Shown in pieces: positions 9,280-18,412 of a stretch of DNA of 64,000 nt. Origin of the DNA: Xanthomonas sontii. Its GTDB lineage: Bacteria; Pseudomonadota; Gammaproteobacteria; Xanthomonadales; Xanthomonadaceae. The notes below the pieces were generated by a model. The model was not told the origin of the DNA, searched no databases, and saw only the letters and a program-made list of their open reading frames with translations. Location: positions 3,718,001-3,782,000 of the forward strand of contig NZ_CP132342.1 of the NCBI RefSeq assembly GCF_040529055.1, in the 5' to 3' direction. The translations under genes and the position numbers were made by a program. Position 1 is the first letter of the stretch; every line of letters begins with the position of its first letter.

Positions 9280-9933
9280 ATGACCATCGCCGAACACCAG
9301 ACCAAGGCCGAACAGCTGCTGCGCGCGGCCGGCATCCTGCCCGTCGTCACCGTCCACACCCTGGAAGAAGCGCGCCGCGTGTCGGCTGCGCTGCTCGAAG
9401 GCGGCCTGCCGGCGATCGAACTGACCCTGCGCACGCCAGTGGCGATGGACGCGCTGGCGATGCTCAAGCGCGAACTGCCGGACATCGTGATCGGCGCCGG
9501 CACCGTGCTCAACGCCACCCAGCTGCAGCAGTCGATCGACGCTGGCGCCGACTTCATCGTCACCCCGGGCACCACCCCGACCCTGGCCGACGCCCTGGCG
9601 CAGGCGCCGCTGCCGGTGGTGCCGGGCGCGGCCACCCCGAGCGAACTGCTGGCGCTGATGGAGCGCGGCTTCCGCGTCTGCAAGCTGTTCCCCGCCTCCG
9701 CCGTCGGCGGCCTGGCGATGCTCAAGGGCCTGGCCGGCCCGCTGGCCGACCTCAAGCTGTGCCCCACCGGCGGTATCGGCGAGAGCACCGCCGCCGAATA
9801 CCTGGCCCAGCCCAACGTGGTCTGCATCGGCGGCTCGTGGATGGTGCCCAAGGACTGGCTGGCCGACGGCGCCTGGGACAAGGTGCGCGAGAGCTCGGCG
9901 AAGGCGGCGGCGATCGTGGCGGCGGCGCGGTAG
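9280..9933 (+). CDS. eda: KDPG aldolase (2-dehydro-3-deoxy-phosphogluconate aldolase)
   Basis: Cleaves KDPG to pyruvate and glyceraldehyde 3-phosphate; last step of the Entner-Doudoroff route. At 217 residues it is a typical class I aldolase. The Schiff-base lysine lies in the RVCKLFPAS motif, the catalytic glutamate in PAIELTLRTP, and the glycine-rich phosphate site in CPTGGIGESTAAEYL. The gene ends before a convergent terminator that also serves the minus-strand gene. Confidence 0.96.
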   Translation: MTIAEHQTKAEQLLRAAGILPVVTVHTLEEARRVSAALLEGGLPAIELTLRTPVAMDALAMLKRELPDIVIGAGTVLNATQLQQSIDAGADFIVTPGTTPTLADALAQAPLPVVPGAATPSELLALMERGFRVCKLFPASAVGGLAMLKGLAGPLADLKLCPTGGIGESTAAEYLAQPNVVCIGGSWMVPKDWLADGAWDKVRESSAKAAAIVAAAR

Positions 9934-9939
9934 CGCCTA

Positions 9940-10088
9940 GCCGGGAATCGGGAGTGGGGAGTCGGGAATCGTTAAAGCCAGAACCTCGGCTCTCACAACT
10001 CGATACTCCAGAAAGAAAAAAAGCGCCGGCATGCCGGCGCTTTTCTTTTGCTGTTGCGATTCCCGATTCCCCACTCCCGATTCCCGGC
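9940..10088. repeat. large inverted repeat of G-tract elements flanking a terminator
   Basis: The left arm 9940-9971 holds four G-tracts of three or four Gs. The right arm 10057-10088 is its reverse complement at 31 of 32 positions. The arms sit just inside the stop codons of the convergent genes eda and the F5/8-type glycosidase. Confidence 0.9.
10022..10045. terminator. bidirectional rho-independent terminator
   Basis: Perfect 20-base palindrome AGCGCCGGCATGCCGGCGCT (10022-10041), flanked by an A-run on the left and a T-run on the right. It is therefore read as a terminator on both strands, between convergent genes. Confidence 0.92.
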
Positions 10089-10089
10089 C

Positions 10090-13000
10090 TCAACGGACCT
10101 CGATCTGCACATCCGCCGGCAACGCGTGGATGCGCAGTTCGCCGTGCTCCCACTGCGCCGCTTCGCCGTTGACCAGGGTGCGGCCCGGTTCGCCCGGGTA
10201 CGGCCACGGCAGCACCAGACCGCCGCTGGGCATGCGCAGGCCCTCGGGGATGTTCAGCAGCAGCCGGTTCTTCTGCCGGCGCAACTGGTAGCTCAGCGGG
10301 CCCTGCGGGGTGCGCAACTGCTCGATCGCCACGCCCTTGCCGTCGAGCCAGTCGGCGGGGATGCCGGCGGCCAGCACCAGGCTGTCGTCGACGTCGCGGG
10401 CGTAGGCGAACATGTCCAGCACCGAGCGCACGAAGTCCGAGGCGACCCAGGCATGCGGCAGGTCGCCGAGGAAGAACGGCTTGCGCGGCGTGCGCGAGAC
10501 CACTTCGGCCCACTGGTTCCATGGCTGCGGCGTGCGGTCCTTGAAGAAGAACTGCGTCGCCTCCCAGGCGCGCTCGCGCCAGCCCAGGCGCACGAACGCG
10601 GACACGTTGCGCCACTCGTAGGGGGTGTAGTCCTTCCACTGGCGGGTGCCGTCGCGGCGGCCGACGAATTCGCTCCAGTAGCGCTCGAAGGTGTTGTCGA
10701 GCAGCGCCTGCGGCAGCCGGCCCTGCTCGCCGCCCGGCGCCAGCGCGATGGTGGTCGAGGTCGGATCGAAATCGCCCAGCTCCGCCGAGCCCGGCAGGAA
10801 GTCGATGTGGTGCTGCTGGGTGGCCGCGTCCAGCGAGGCGTACAGGTCCTGGCGGAACTGATCGCGCGAGGCAGCGAAGTGCGCGGCATCGTCGATGCGG
10901 CCCAGTTCGGCGGCGATGCTCACCGCGTCCTTGTAGCCGCGCAGCGCCCAGAAGTTGTCCCAGTACGAGTGCATCGGCTTGGCCGAATAGCCCTCGTGGC
11001 TGATCGACACCGGCATCATCCCGTAGAAGGCCGCGTTGCGCGCGCGGTTCTCGTCGGTGCGCTCGCTCAGCCGCAGCTGCTCCATGTAGGTATAGGCGCC
11101 GAGCACGTGCGGCCACATCTGCTCCAGGAAGGCGCGGTCGCCGCTGTAGCGGTAGTAGTCGGCGACGCTGTAGATCAGTTCGCCGTGGCTGTCGTTCTCC
11201 GGCACCGGGTCGCTGCCGCGGTCGTCCACGCAGCACGGCACCATGCCGTTGGCGAACTGGTACGGCGCATACCACTCCACGTACTCGCGCACCACGTCGG
11301 CGCGGCCCAGGCGCAACAGGCCTTCGGAGATCATCGCGCCGTCGCGGATCCAGCTGCGCGAGTACGAGCGCGTGCCCGGCTGCAGGCGCGGGCCGATCCG
11401 CGAGATCAGCATGTGCGCCAGCGCGGTGCGCAACGTGTCGGTCACCGCCTTGCCCTGCGCCGGCACGTGCAACTGCACGCGGTCCAGCTTCTCGTGCCAC
11501 TGCGCGGCGACCTGCTGCTGCGCGCGCGCCGCGTCGAAGCCCGCCGGCACGCCGGCGCTACCGGTCTGCGGGATCACCAGCGCGACCTCGCGCACCTCGC
11601 CCGGGGCCAGGCGCCCGCGATACAGCAGCGCGCCGGAGGCCAGCCCATCGGGATCCTGCGCCTGCTGCGGCAGGCCGCTGGCGTCGGTACTCAGCCGTTC
11701 GACGTCCATGCCGGCGTCGAACGCGCTGGCGTAGGCGGCATCGGGCTTCTGCACCGCGAACACCCGCGGCTGGCCGTTGACCTGCACCTGCGTCCCGGCG
11801 AAGGCCAGCGAGCGGATCGGGCTGACCCCGCCGACGGTGTTGAGGAACTGGCTGGGCGGATTGACCTGGAACGGACGCACCGCCAGCGCCAGGGTGTAAT
11901 CGTGCGGCTGCTTGCCCGGGTTGCTGAGCCGGTAGCGCGCCACCAGTTGCGCCTGCTCCGGCTCGCCCTGCACGAAGGCGGTCACGCGCAGCGCGGCGTT
12001 GTCGTGGGTCCAGTCCACGCTGGGAATCGGCAGGTAGTCGTCCTGCAGGCTCTGCGCGGTCTTGACGTCGGCCCAACTCAGGCGCTTGCCGTCCAGCAGC
12101 AGGAACGGCTCGATGCTGAAGCCGCCCTTGCCCACCTCGATCGCGCCATCCTCGCCGACCAGGCCCTGCTCGCGGCCGCCATCCAGGCCGACGATGGTCC
12201 AGTACGGCTGCTCGCCGCTGAAGCCGCGCGGGAACCAGCCGCGGGTCGATTGCGCCGCCACCGACTTGATGAAGTCGTTCTGGGTCGCGGCGAAGGCCAG
12301 CGGCTGCAGCGTGATGTCGGCGATGCCGTAACGGAAGCTGGGGCCGTCCTGCAGGTCGAAGCGCACGTAGCGCGCCTCGGTTTCCGGCAGCGCCAGCCAG
12401 TCGGTGCCGCCGTTGCCGGCGGTCACGCTGCGCAACTCGCGCCAGCTGCGCCCGTCGGCCGAGCCCTGCACGGTGTAGCGCGAGGCATAGACGCCCGGCG
12501 CCCACTGCACCTTGGCGCCGCCGAACTCGCGCACCTTGCCCAGGTCCAGCATCACCGTCTGGGTCTTGGCGTTGCCGCTGTACCAGACGGTGTCCGGCTT
12601 GCCGTCGGCGATGCGCTGCTCCAGCGCCGGCGCGGTATCGGTGTTGACCTTGACCGTCAGCGGCGAGGTGTCCTGCGGCGGCAACGGGGTCAGGGTCAGC
12701 TGATCGAAGCACACCGTGCCGGCGCCGCCGACCTGGTTGTAGATGGTGAACTCGATCTGTGCGCTGCGGGTCAGCTCCTTCTCTGGGCTCGGCCCCCAGG
12801 CCTTGTCGATCTGCCGCTTCTTGTAGGTGACCGTGCTCCACTGCGTGGGGAAGTCGTAGCGCGGCCGGTTGACCCACCACACGTTGTCGCCGCTGGCGTC
12901 GACCAGCTTGAACTGCAGGTCGTTGCTCGGCGACTCGCCGCGCAGCTGGAACGCGAACTGGTAGTTGTCCGGGTAGTCGATCGGCACGCTGCGGCGGATC

Positions 13001-13251
13001 CCGGCATAGCCGGACACGCCGTTGAAGTCGTAGTCCAGGCACAGCGCCTTGGCGCGGCCGCCGCTGGGCGCCTGCACCAGCCGGGTCGAGGCGGTGACCT
13101 GGTTGGAGACGACGATCTGCCACTTGTCCAGATCGTTGAAGCTGTCCAGCGTCACCGTGGAGGTCGGCGGCGCGGCGACGGCATGGGCGGCCGCCAGTCC
13201 CAGCATCGCCAGCATCGCGCGTGCGCACGTCATCGCCATCCCGTCCCTCAT
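10090..13251 (-). CDS. secreted F5/8-type C (discoidin) domain protein with (alpha/alpha)6 glycosidase-like domain
   Basis: A 1053-residue exported protein. The start at 13251 gives a short n-region and a signal peptide ending ...AAAHAVAAP near residue 28; ATGs at 13239 or 13233 are alternatives. Residues about 30-185 look like a beta-sandwich carbohydrate-binding module. About 190-310 resembles an F5/8-type C domain (VWYSGNAKTQTVMLDLGK, YTVQGSADGRSWREL, ARYVRFDL). The C-terminal half (about 550-1000) has the look of a six-hairpin glycosidase (YSRSWIRDGAMISEG, ENDSHGELIYSVADYYRYSG). It lies downstream of the sugar importer genes. I cannot assign a CAZy family or substrate; periplasmic or extracellular oligosaccharide cleavage is inferred. 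Confidence 0.75.
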   Translation of the reverse strand: MRDGMAMTCARAMLAMLGLAAAHAVAAPPTSTVTLDSFNDLDKWQIVVSNQVTASTRLVQAPSGGRAKALCLDYDFNGVSGYAGIRRSVPIDYPDNYQFAFQLRGESPSNDLQFKLVDASGDNVWWVNRPRYDFPTQWSTVTYKKRQIDKAWGPSPEKELTRSAQIEFTIYNQVGGAGTVCFDQLTLTPLPPQDTSPLTVKVNTDTAPALEQRIADGKPDTVWYSGNAKTQTVMLDLGKVREFGGAKVQWAPGVYASRYTVQGSADGRSWRELRSVTAGNGGTDWLALPETEARYVRFDLQDGPSFRYGIADITLQPLAFAATQNDFIKSVAAQSTRGWFPRGFSGEQPYWTIVGLDGGREQGLVGEDGAIEVGKGGFSIEPFLLLDGKRLSWADVKTAQSLQDDYLPIPSVDWTHDNAALRVTAFVQGEPEQAQLVARYRLSNPGKQPHDYTLALAVRPFQVNPPSQFLNTVGGVSPIRSLAFAGTQVQVNGQPRVFAVQKPDAAYASAFDAGMDVERLSTDASGLPQQAQDPDGLASGALLYRGRLAPGEVREVALVIPQTGSAGVPAGFDAARAQQQVAAQWHEKLDRVQLHVPAQGKAVTDTLRTALAHMLISRIGPRLQPGTRSYSRSWIRDGAMISEGLLRLGRADVVREYVEWYAPYQFANGMVPCCVDDRGSDPVPENDSHGELIYSVADYYRYSGDRAFLEQMWPHVLGAYTYMEQLRLSERTDENRARNAAFYGMMPVSISHEGYSAKPMHSYWDNFWALRGYKDAVSIAAELGRIDDAAHFAASRDQFRQDLYASLDAATQQHHIDFLPGSAELGDFDPTSTTIALAPGGEQGRLPQALLDNTFERYWSEFVGRRDGTRQWKDYTPYEWRNVSAFVRLGWRERAWEATQFFFKDRTPQPWNQWAEVVSRTPRKPFFLGDLPHAWVASDFVRSVLDMFAYARDVDDSLVLAAGIPADWLDGKGVAIEQLRTPQGPLSYQLRRQKNRLLLNIPEGLRMPSGGLVLPWPYPGEPGRTLVNGEAAQWEHGELRIHALPADVQIEVR

Positions 13252-13354
13252 CGCCTTCCCCGTCGCTGTCGTTTCGTTGCGTGTCTGCTTGTGTGTGTCT
13301 GTGCATGCCCGCGGGCATCGCACCCGTCGGCGCCCCACGGCATCGCGTTGCATG

Positions 13355-13676
13355 CTGTCGCGGCTGAAGCCGCTCCTACACTTCAGGTCTGGCCATCCAT
13401 GGCCGGGCGTTCGGCGCAACGCGCGCCAGTGGCGCTCGATGTTCCGCTTCACCGCTGCCATCCATGGCGTGACAATCCCACACCAGATCGTCCGGCCTGG
13501 CCATCCATGGCCAGGCGTTCGCGAACGCGCGAGCCAATGGCTCGCAGGCGCGTCGCCGCACTCGCCTGTTTCCCATGCCATCCCTGGCGCAACCGATCGG
13601 CTCCGGACGACCCGGCCCGGCCATCCATGGCCGGGCGTTCGGCGCAACGCGCGCCAGTGGCGCGCAAGCGTTGCGC
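13355..13676. repeat. REP-like hairpin and three copies of a GGCCATCCATGGCC repeat
   Basis: The 426-base gap between the F5/8 gene and the permease holds no gene. It begins with a REP-like unit (CTGTCGCGGCTGAAGCCGCT, from 13355). Three copies of a block of about 50 bases follow, starting GGCCATCCATGGCC at 13391, 13499 and 13619 (spacing 108 and 120). Each is followed by GGCGTTC and an inverted GCGC-rich stretch. Related CCATCCATGG/CCATCCCTGG pieces lie between the copies. Confidence 0.8.
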
Positions 13677-13677
13677 C

Positions 13678-14514
13678 TCACCCCTTCACGCTGCCGAGCA
13701 GCAGGCCCTGGATGTAGTAGCGCTGCAGCGCCAGGAACAGCGCCAGCACCGGGACCACCGTGACCACCGCGCCGGCCATCATCATCTCCACGTCCATGAT
13801 GTGCTCGCGCGACAGCGCCGCCAGCGCCACCGGCAAGGTGTAGTGCTCCTGGTCGGTCAGCACGATCAGCGGCCACATGAAGTCGTTCCACGCGGCCATG
13901 AAGGTGAAGATGGTCAGCGTCACCAGCACCGGCTTGAGCATCGGCAGCACGATCTGGAAGAAGATCCGCAACTCGCCGGCACCGTCGATGCGCGCGGCCT
14001 CCAGCAGCTCGTCCGGGATCGAACGCGCGTACTGGCGCACCAGGAAGATGCCGAACACCGTCGCCAGCGCCGGCACGACCACGCCGCCGAAGTTGTTGAC
14101 CAGGTGCAGCTGCTTCATCAGCAGGAACAGCGGCAGCATCGCCACCTGCGCCGGGATCACCAGCGCCGCCAGCAGGATCTGGAAGATCCGTTCCTTGCCG
14201 ACGAAGCGCAGCTTGGCGAAGGCATAGCCGGCCATGGTGTTGATCAGCAGCGAACCGAAGGTGATCGCGCACGACACCAGCAGGCTGTTGGCGAAGTTGC
14301 GGGCCATGCCGGTGCGCGAGAACAGCTCGCCGTAGTTGGCCAGGGTGGCGCCGGTGGGCAGCATCGGCGGCGGGAAGCGACTCGCTTGCCCGGCCGGCAT
14401 GAACGACACCGACACCATCCACAACAGCGGCGCCAGGCTGATCACGGCGAGCAGCAGCAGCCCGCCGTTGACCAGCAGCGTGTTCCAGCGCGAGGCGCCG
14501 ATCTCCCGGCTCAT
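13678..14514 (-). CDS. sugar ABC transporter permease, MalG type
   Basis: Inner-membrane permease of a CUT1 family importer, 278 residues with six hydrophobic segments. The cytoplasmic coupling-helix motif for the ATPase is visible as LLEAARIDGAGELRIFFQIVLP (E-A-A-x-x-D-G). The N-terminal MSREIGASRWNTLL and the late IQGLLLGSVKG ending are typical of MalG proteins. The ATG at 14514 overlaps the stop of the other permease. There is no ATPase in this operon, so UgpC at 2410-3528 is the likely engine. Confidence 0.93.
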   Translation of the reverse strand: MSREIGASRWNTLLVNGGLLLLAVISLAPLLWMVSVSFMPAGQASRFPPPMLPTGATLANYGELFSRTGMARNFANSLLVSCAITFGSLLINTMAGYAFAKLRFVGKERIFQILLAALVIPAQVAMLPLFLLMKQLHLVNNFGGVVVPALATVFGIFLVRQYARSIPDELLEAARIDGAGELRIFFQIVLPMLKPVLVTLTIFTFMAAWNDFMWPLIVLTDQEHYTLPVALAALSREHIMDVEMMMAGAVVTVVPVLALFLALQRYYIQGLLLGSVKG

Positions 14515-15392
14515 ACCAGGTCCCTCTTGCGGCCGAAGCGCAGCATCACCGTCGTCACTCCCAGGATGATCAGGAACAGCAGGAACGCCACCGCCGACGC
14601 GCGGCCGAGGTTCCACCACTTGAAGCCTTCCTCGAACATGTAATACAGCACGCTGACCGTGCTCTGCAGGGGATCGCCGCGGGTCATCACGTAGGGTTCG
14701 GCGAACAGCTGGAAGTAGCCGGACACGGTGATCACCCCGACCACCAGCAGCACCGGCCCCAGCATCGGCAGGGTGATGTGCAGGAACTGCCGCCACTTGG
14801 AGGCGCCGTCGATGCGCGCGGCCTCGTACAGGTCCTGCGGGATCGCCTGCAGGCCGGCGAGGAAGATCACCATGTTGTAGCCGAAGTTCTTCCACACCGC
14901 GAACAGCATGATGGTCGGCATCGCCCAGTGCGGGTCGCCGAGCCAGTCGATCGGGCCGATGCCCAGATGCGCCAGGCCGTAGTTGACCAGGCCGTAGCTG
15001 GTGTGGAACAGGTAGCGCCAGATCACAGCCACCGCCACCAGCGTGGTTACCACCGGCGCGAACAGCGCGGTGCGGAACAGCGCCTTGAAGCGCGCCACCG
15101 GCGCGTTCAGCAGCAGCGCCGCGCCCAGCGAGGCGCCGATGGACAGCGGCACGCCGACGATCACGAAGTACGTGGTGTTCCACAGCGACTTCCAGAACAT
15201 CGGCGTCTGCAGCAACTCGATGTAGTTGCCGAAGCCGACGAAGCGCAGGTTGTGGCGGTCGGCCAGCGAGTACAGGTCGAAGTCGGTGACGCTCAGCGCC
15301 AGCGCCGACAGCACCGGCAGGCCGAAGAACACGCCGATCACGATCAGCGCCGGGCCGGCGAACAGCCAGCCGATCAGGGAACCGCGCTTCAT
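14511..15392 (-). CDS. sugar ABC transporter permease, MalF/UgpA type
   Basis: Second permease of the importer, 293 residues with six membrane segments. The coupling motif appears as LYEAARIDGASKWRQFLHITLP. The start at 15392 (MKRGSLIGWLFAGPALIVIG) overlaps the stop of the binding-protein gene by ATGA; its own stop overlaps the MalG-type gene the same way. The tight overlaps argue for equal production of the two halves of the channel. Confidence 0.93.
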   Translation of the reverse strand: MKRGSLIGWLFAGPALIVIGVFFGLPVLSALALSVTDFDLYSLADRHNLRFVGFGNYIELLQTPMFWKSLWNTTYFVIVGVPLSIGASLGAALLLNAPVARFKALFRTALFAPVVTTLVAVAVIWRYLFHTSYGLVNYGLAHLGIGPIDWLGDPHWAMPTIMLFAVWKNFGYNMVIFLAGLQAIPQDLYEAARIDGASKWRQFLHITLPMLGPVLLVVGVITVSGYFQLFAEPYVMTRGDPLQSTVSVLYYMFEEGFKWWNLGRASAVAFLLFLIILGVTTVMLRFGRKRDLV

Positions 15393-16699
15393 GGCGCCGC
15401 TCCCGTGGCCGGCGCCGCCGTGCCTTCGCGGTGCTGCTGGTGGATCCAGCGGCGTTTCTCCAGGATCTCGTCGACCCGCTTGTCCAGTTCCCGCATCGCC
15501 TTCTCCTGCGGCTCGCCGCCGCGCACCACGCGCTCGGTGGCCAGCCGCATCTCCTGCACGATACGCTCCCACTCCAGCACCTTCGGTGCCGGCTTGACCC
15601 GCTCCAGCTGATCGCGGAAGGCATGCGCCAGCGGATCGTCGGCCAGCGACGGATACGCCCAGGTGCTGCGCCGCGGCGGCATGTCGCCGATCAGCGCGTG
15701 GAAGCGCGCCTGGATCTGCGGCCGCGACAGGAACTCGATCAGCTTCCACGCCGCGTCCTTGTGCTCGGACTTGCGGAAGATCACCAGGCTGGTGCCGCCG
15801 GCGATGCCGGCGCCGGGGCCGTCCGGGCCCGGCAGCGGCATGGTGCCCCACTGGTCCTTGAGCGCAGCCGGCTGCACCTTGCGGAACTCGCGGATGTTCC
15901 ACGGGCCGGAGATGTAGAACGCGTAGAAACCGTTGAAGAATTCGTCCCAGACGTTGGAGATCTGCGTCTCCGACATCTTCGGCGCCCAGCCTTGGTCGAA
16001 CATGTTGGCGTAGAACGCCAGCGCCTTGCGGAAGCCGGGGCTTTCGAAGTTGCCGTAGTTGTTGTGGTCGCGCAGCAGCGGATCGGGCAGCTGCAGGCCC
16101 AGCGACAGTTGCTGCTCGAACTCGTTGAGCGGCATCAGGATGGCGTAGCGCTTCGGCCCGACATGCTTCTTCACCGCCGCCATCGCCTGCTCCCACTCGG
16201 CCCAGGTCTGCGGCAGCTTGGTCACCCCGGCGTCGCGCAGCATGTCCTTGCGATAGAACAGCAGGCGCGTGTCCACGTACCAGGGGATGCCGTAGAGCTG
16301 GCCATCGATGACGCTGGTGTCCCAGATGCCGGGGAAGTAGTCCTTCGGGTCGACCACCTTGGAGCGCTCGACATAGGGCTGCAGAGGCTGCAGCGTGCCC
16401 AGTTCGGCGAATTCCGGGATCCAGGTGTTGCCCAGCTGGCACACGTCCGGCAGGCCGTCGGCAGCGAAGGCGGTCAGCAGCTTCTCGTGCGCGGCGGTCC
16501 ACGGGATGTTCTGGATGTCCACGTGGATGCCGGGATTCTCCTTCTCGAACTCCGGGATCAGCTCGGCCACCACCTCGGCCTCGCGGCCCATCGCCCAGAA
16601 CCGCACCACCTCGCCCTGCGGCGCGCGCGCGCACCCGCACACGGCCACCATCAGCAAGCCCAGCGACACCCAACGACCGATCATGCGTGCTGCGCTCAT
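15389..16699 (-). CDS. sugar ABC transporter substrate-binding lipoprotein
   Basis: Extracytoplasmic binding protein (SBP family 1), 436 residues. The signal sequence WVSLGLLMVAVCGC has a lipobox-like end with cysteine at residue 23. The body shows VVRFWAMGREAEVVAELIPE and typical GIPWYVDTRLLFYRKD and SGPWNIREF family patterns. The start at 16699 is favoured because it overlaps the upstream gene's stop (ATGA); a second ATG at 16684 is possible. The context with a glucanase-like lipoprotein suggests an oligosaccharide ligand. The sequence alone does not show which sugar. Confidence 0.92.
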   Translation of the reverse strand: MSAARMIGRWVSLGLLMVAVCGCARAPQGEVVRFWAMGREAEVVAELIPEFEKENPGIHVDIQNIPWTAAHEKLLTAFAADGLPDVCQLGNTWIPEFAELGTLQPLQPYVERSKVVDPKDYFPGIWDTSVIDGQLYGIPWYVDTRLLFYRKDMLRDAGVTKLPQTWAEWEQAMAAVKKHVGPKRYAILMPLNEFEQQLSLGLQLPDPLLRDHNNYGNFESPGFRKALAFYANMFDQGWAPKMSETQISNVWDEFFNGFYAFYISGPWNIREFRKVQPAALKDQWGTMPLPGPDGPGAGIAGGTSLVIFRKSEHKDAAWKLIEFLSRPQIQARFHALIGDMPPRRSTWAYPSLADDPLAHAFRDQLERVKPAPKVLEWERIVQEMRLATERVVRGGEPQEKAMRELDKRVDEILEKRRWIHQQHREGTAAPATGAAP

Positions 16700-18318
16700 T
16701 CGGGCTTCTGCGGCTGGCGCTGGTCGGGGTTCTGTTGCGCCTGCGCAGCGGCGGCGCGCGATTCGGCGATGCCGATCGCCCGCGCCGCGGCGGCCTGCTC
16801 GTCCTTCTTCGGCACCGGCTGCGCCTCGCCCTCCGGAGTCAGCCAGCCGCCGCTGAAGCCGGCGCGCTCCAGTCCGGTGCGGATGTACTTGTTCTTCTTC
16901 ATCACGTTCCAGACGAACTCGTTGCGGTAGTTGGCGATCATGGTCAGGATCGGGCCCTGGTCGATGCCGATGTAGTCGCTGGAGACCCAGCCGCGTCCGG
17001 GCACGACGCGCCCGGTCTTGAGCGGGATATCGTAGTTGAAGCTGGGGTTGAACGAATCCAGGAAGCCGTAGCTGGAGTAGATGAAATCGCCGTAGCGCTT
17101 GTGCATCTCCTCGGTGGCAGGAATCACCACTTCCGGCGCGAACACCAGCGAGGCCACCGCCGCGGTCGGCGCGATGGTGCCGTCGTCGAAGTTCTCGCGC
17201 AGGCCGGCGCCGCGCGAAGAATAGTGGCGGAACTGGCGTTGTTCGCCGCGATACTCCTGCTCGGTGTTCTGCGGCCCGTCGCTGGCGGTCAGGCCCCACA
17301 CGTTCTCGCCGTAGTCCTTCCACTTCATCGGATTGGCGATGGCGTACTCGCGCTGCGCGAGCACCGCGCGGCGGCTGTTGAGGAAGTAGTCGATGCCGCG
17401 CTCGCGCATGTACTGGTCCTGGATGTCGCGGAAGTCGATCCAGACATGGCTGTACTGGTGCGCGAACATCGGCCCGAACGACAGGTATTCCTGGCCGTAG
17501 TACACGCCCCAGTCGTTGTTGTAGGTGCGGGTCCACACCGTCCACGCATCCGGGCTCACCGCATGGGTGGGCGATCCCAAGGCCAGCACGTACAGCATCA
17601 TCGCTTCGTTGTAGCCCATCCAGTCGTGGCTGATGAAGCCGCTTTCGGGGAACCAGCCCATCGAGATCAGCGGATCGCGCTGCTGCAGCCAGGTCCAGTC
17701 CACGCGCCGGTACAGCGTGTCGGCGATCTCGCGGATCTCCTTCTCGCGCGGGTCGTCGCCGTCGTAGTACGACTGCGCGAACAGCACGCCCATCATCAGC
17801 AGCGCGGTATCCACGCTCGACAGCTCCACCCAGCTGTCGTAACGGTGGCCGTTCTGCATGTCCAGAAAGTGGTAATAGAAGCCCTTGTAGCCGGCCTTGC
17901 CGGTGCGCTGCGGGCCGACCGGCGCATCGCGGAAGAACTTCAACGTGGTCAGGGTGCGATCCACCGCCTGGGTCCGGCTGATCCAGCCGTTCTCGATGCC
18001 GATGGGATACGCCGTCAGCGAGAACCCCACCGACGCGATGCTGGCGAACGGACGCGACGGGAAGCGGTCGGGAGTCAGGCCATTGGTGTCGTTGGTGGTG
18101 TCCCAGAAGAACTGGAAAGTGCGCCGCTCGATGTCGCTGAACAGTTGCGGCAGCTCGGGCTTCAGCGGTTTGGGCGGCAGTTCCGCCTCGACCAGGATCA
18201 CCTGCACCGGCTTCTTCTCCACCGCCTTCGGCTCCTCGACCTTCTTACACGCCGTCAGCAGCACCCCTGCTGCCATCACCATCAACGAAAACCTGATGAA
18301 CCTGCGCTGCTTCTTCAT
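16696..18318 (-). CDS. GH144-like (PF10091, 'glucoamylase-like') lipoprotein glycanase
   Basis: A 540-residue exported lipoprotein. The signal ends LLTAC with cysteine at residue 24, followed by a charged linker. The catalytic domain opens with RRTFQFFWDTTNDTNGLTPD, then ASVGFSLTAYPIGIENGWIS, and continues with the (alpha/alpha)6 pattern of PF10091. Characterised bacterial members of that group are endo-beta-1,2-glucanases (GH144). The tail is Ala/Gln-rich. A GGGGGG ribosome site precedes the ATG at 18318, and a LacI-type operator lies 12 bases further up. It overlaps the binding-protein gene, so glycanase and importer are co-translated. Activity on beta-1,2-glucan is an inference from the family. 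Confidence 0.78.
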   Translation of the reverse strand: MKKQRRFIRFSLMVMAAGVLLTACKKVEEPKAVEKKPVQVILVEAELPPKPLKPELPQLFSDIERRTFQFFWDTTNDTNGLTPDRFPSRPFASIASVGFSLTAYPIGIENGWISRTQAVDRTLTTLKFFRDAPVGPQRTGKAGYKGFYYHFLDMQNGHRYDSWVELSSVDTALLMMGVLFAQSYYDGDDPREKEIREIADTLYRRVDWTWLQQRDPLISMGWFPESGFISHDWMGYNEAMMLYVLALGSPTHAVSPDAWTVWTRTYNNDWGVYYGQEYLSFGPMFAHQYSHVWIDFRDIQDQYMRERGIDYFLNSRRAVLAQREYAIANPMKWKDYGENVWGLTASDGPQNTEQEYRGEQRQFRHYSSRGAGLRENFDDGTIAPTAAVASLVFAPEVVIPATEEMHKRYGDFIYSSYGFLDSFNPSFNYDIPLKTGRVVPGRGWVSSDYIGIDQGPILTMIANYRNEFVWNVMKKNKYIRTGLERAGFSGGWLTPEGEAQPVPKKDEQAAAARAIGIAESRAAAAQAQQNPDQRQPQKPE

Positions 18319-18329
18319 CGTGCCCCCCG

Positions 18330-18343
18330 TGAAATCGTTTACA
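18330..18343. promoter_or_regulatory. LacI-family operator (TGAAATCGTTTACA)
   Basis: A 14-base near-palindrome with central CG, matching TGnnAnCGnTnnCA, 12 bases before the start of the GH144-like gene. It probably marks an internal promoter for the glycanase-importer operon. Confidence 0.72.
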
Positions 18344-18412
18344 TGCACGCAAAAAATACCCCACTTCCGCATCGCCGCGGCCCCCGGTGCACGGGAGCCG
18401 CGGCGACCTTGC

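Noticed and set aside
13391..13676. Open frame linking the repeat region to the glycosidase gene (start 13647)
   Set aside because: The extension only translates repeat DNA (RTPGHGWPG copies). A signal peptide starts properly at about 13251.
10048..14643. A 1531-codon plus-strand open frame
   Set aside because: It is antisense to the glycosidase-like and permease genes and starts inside a G-tract repeat; no recognisable domains.
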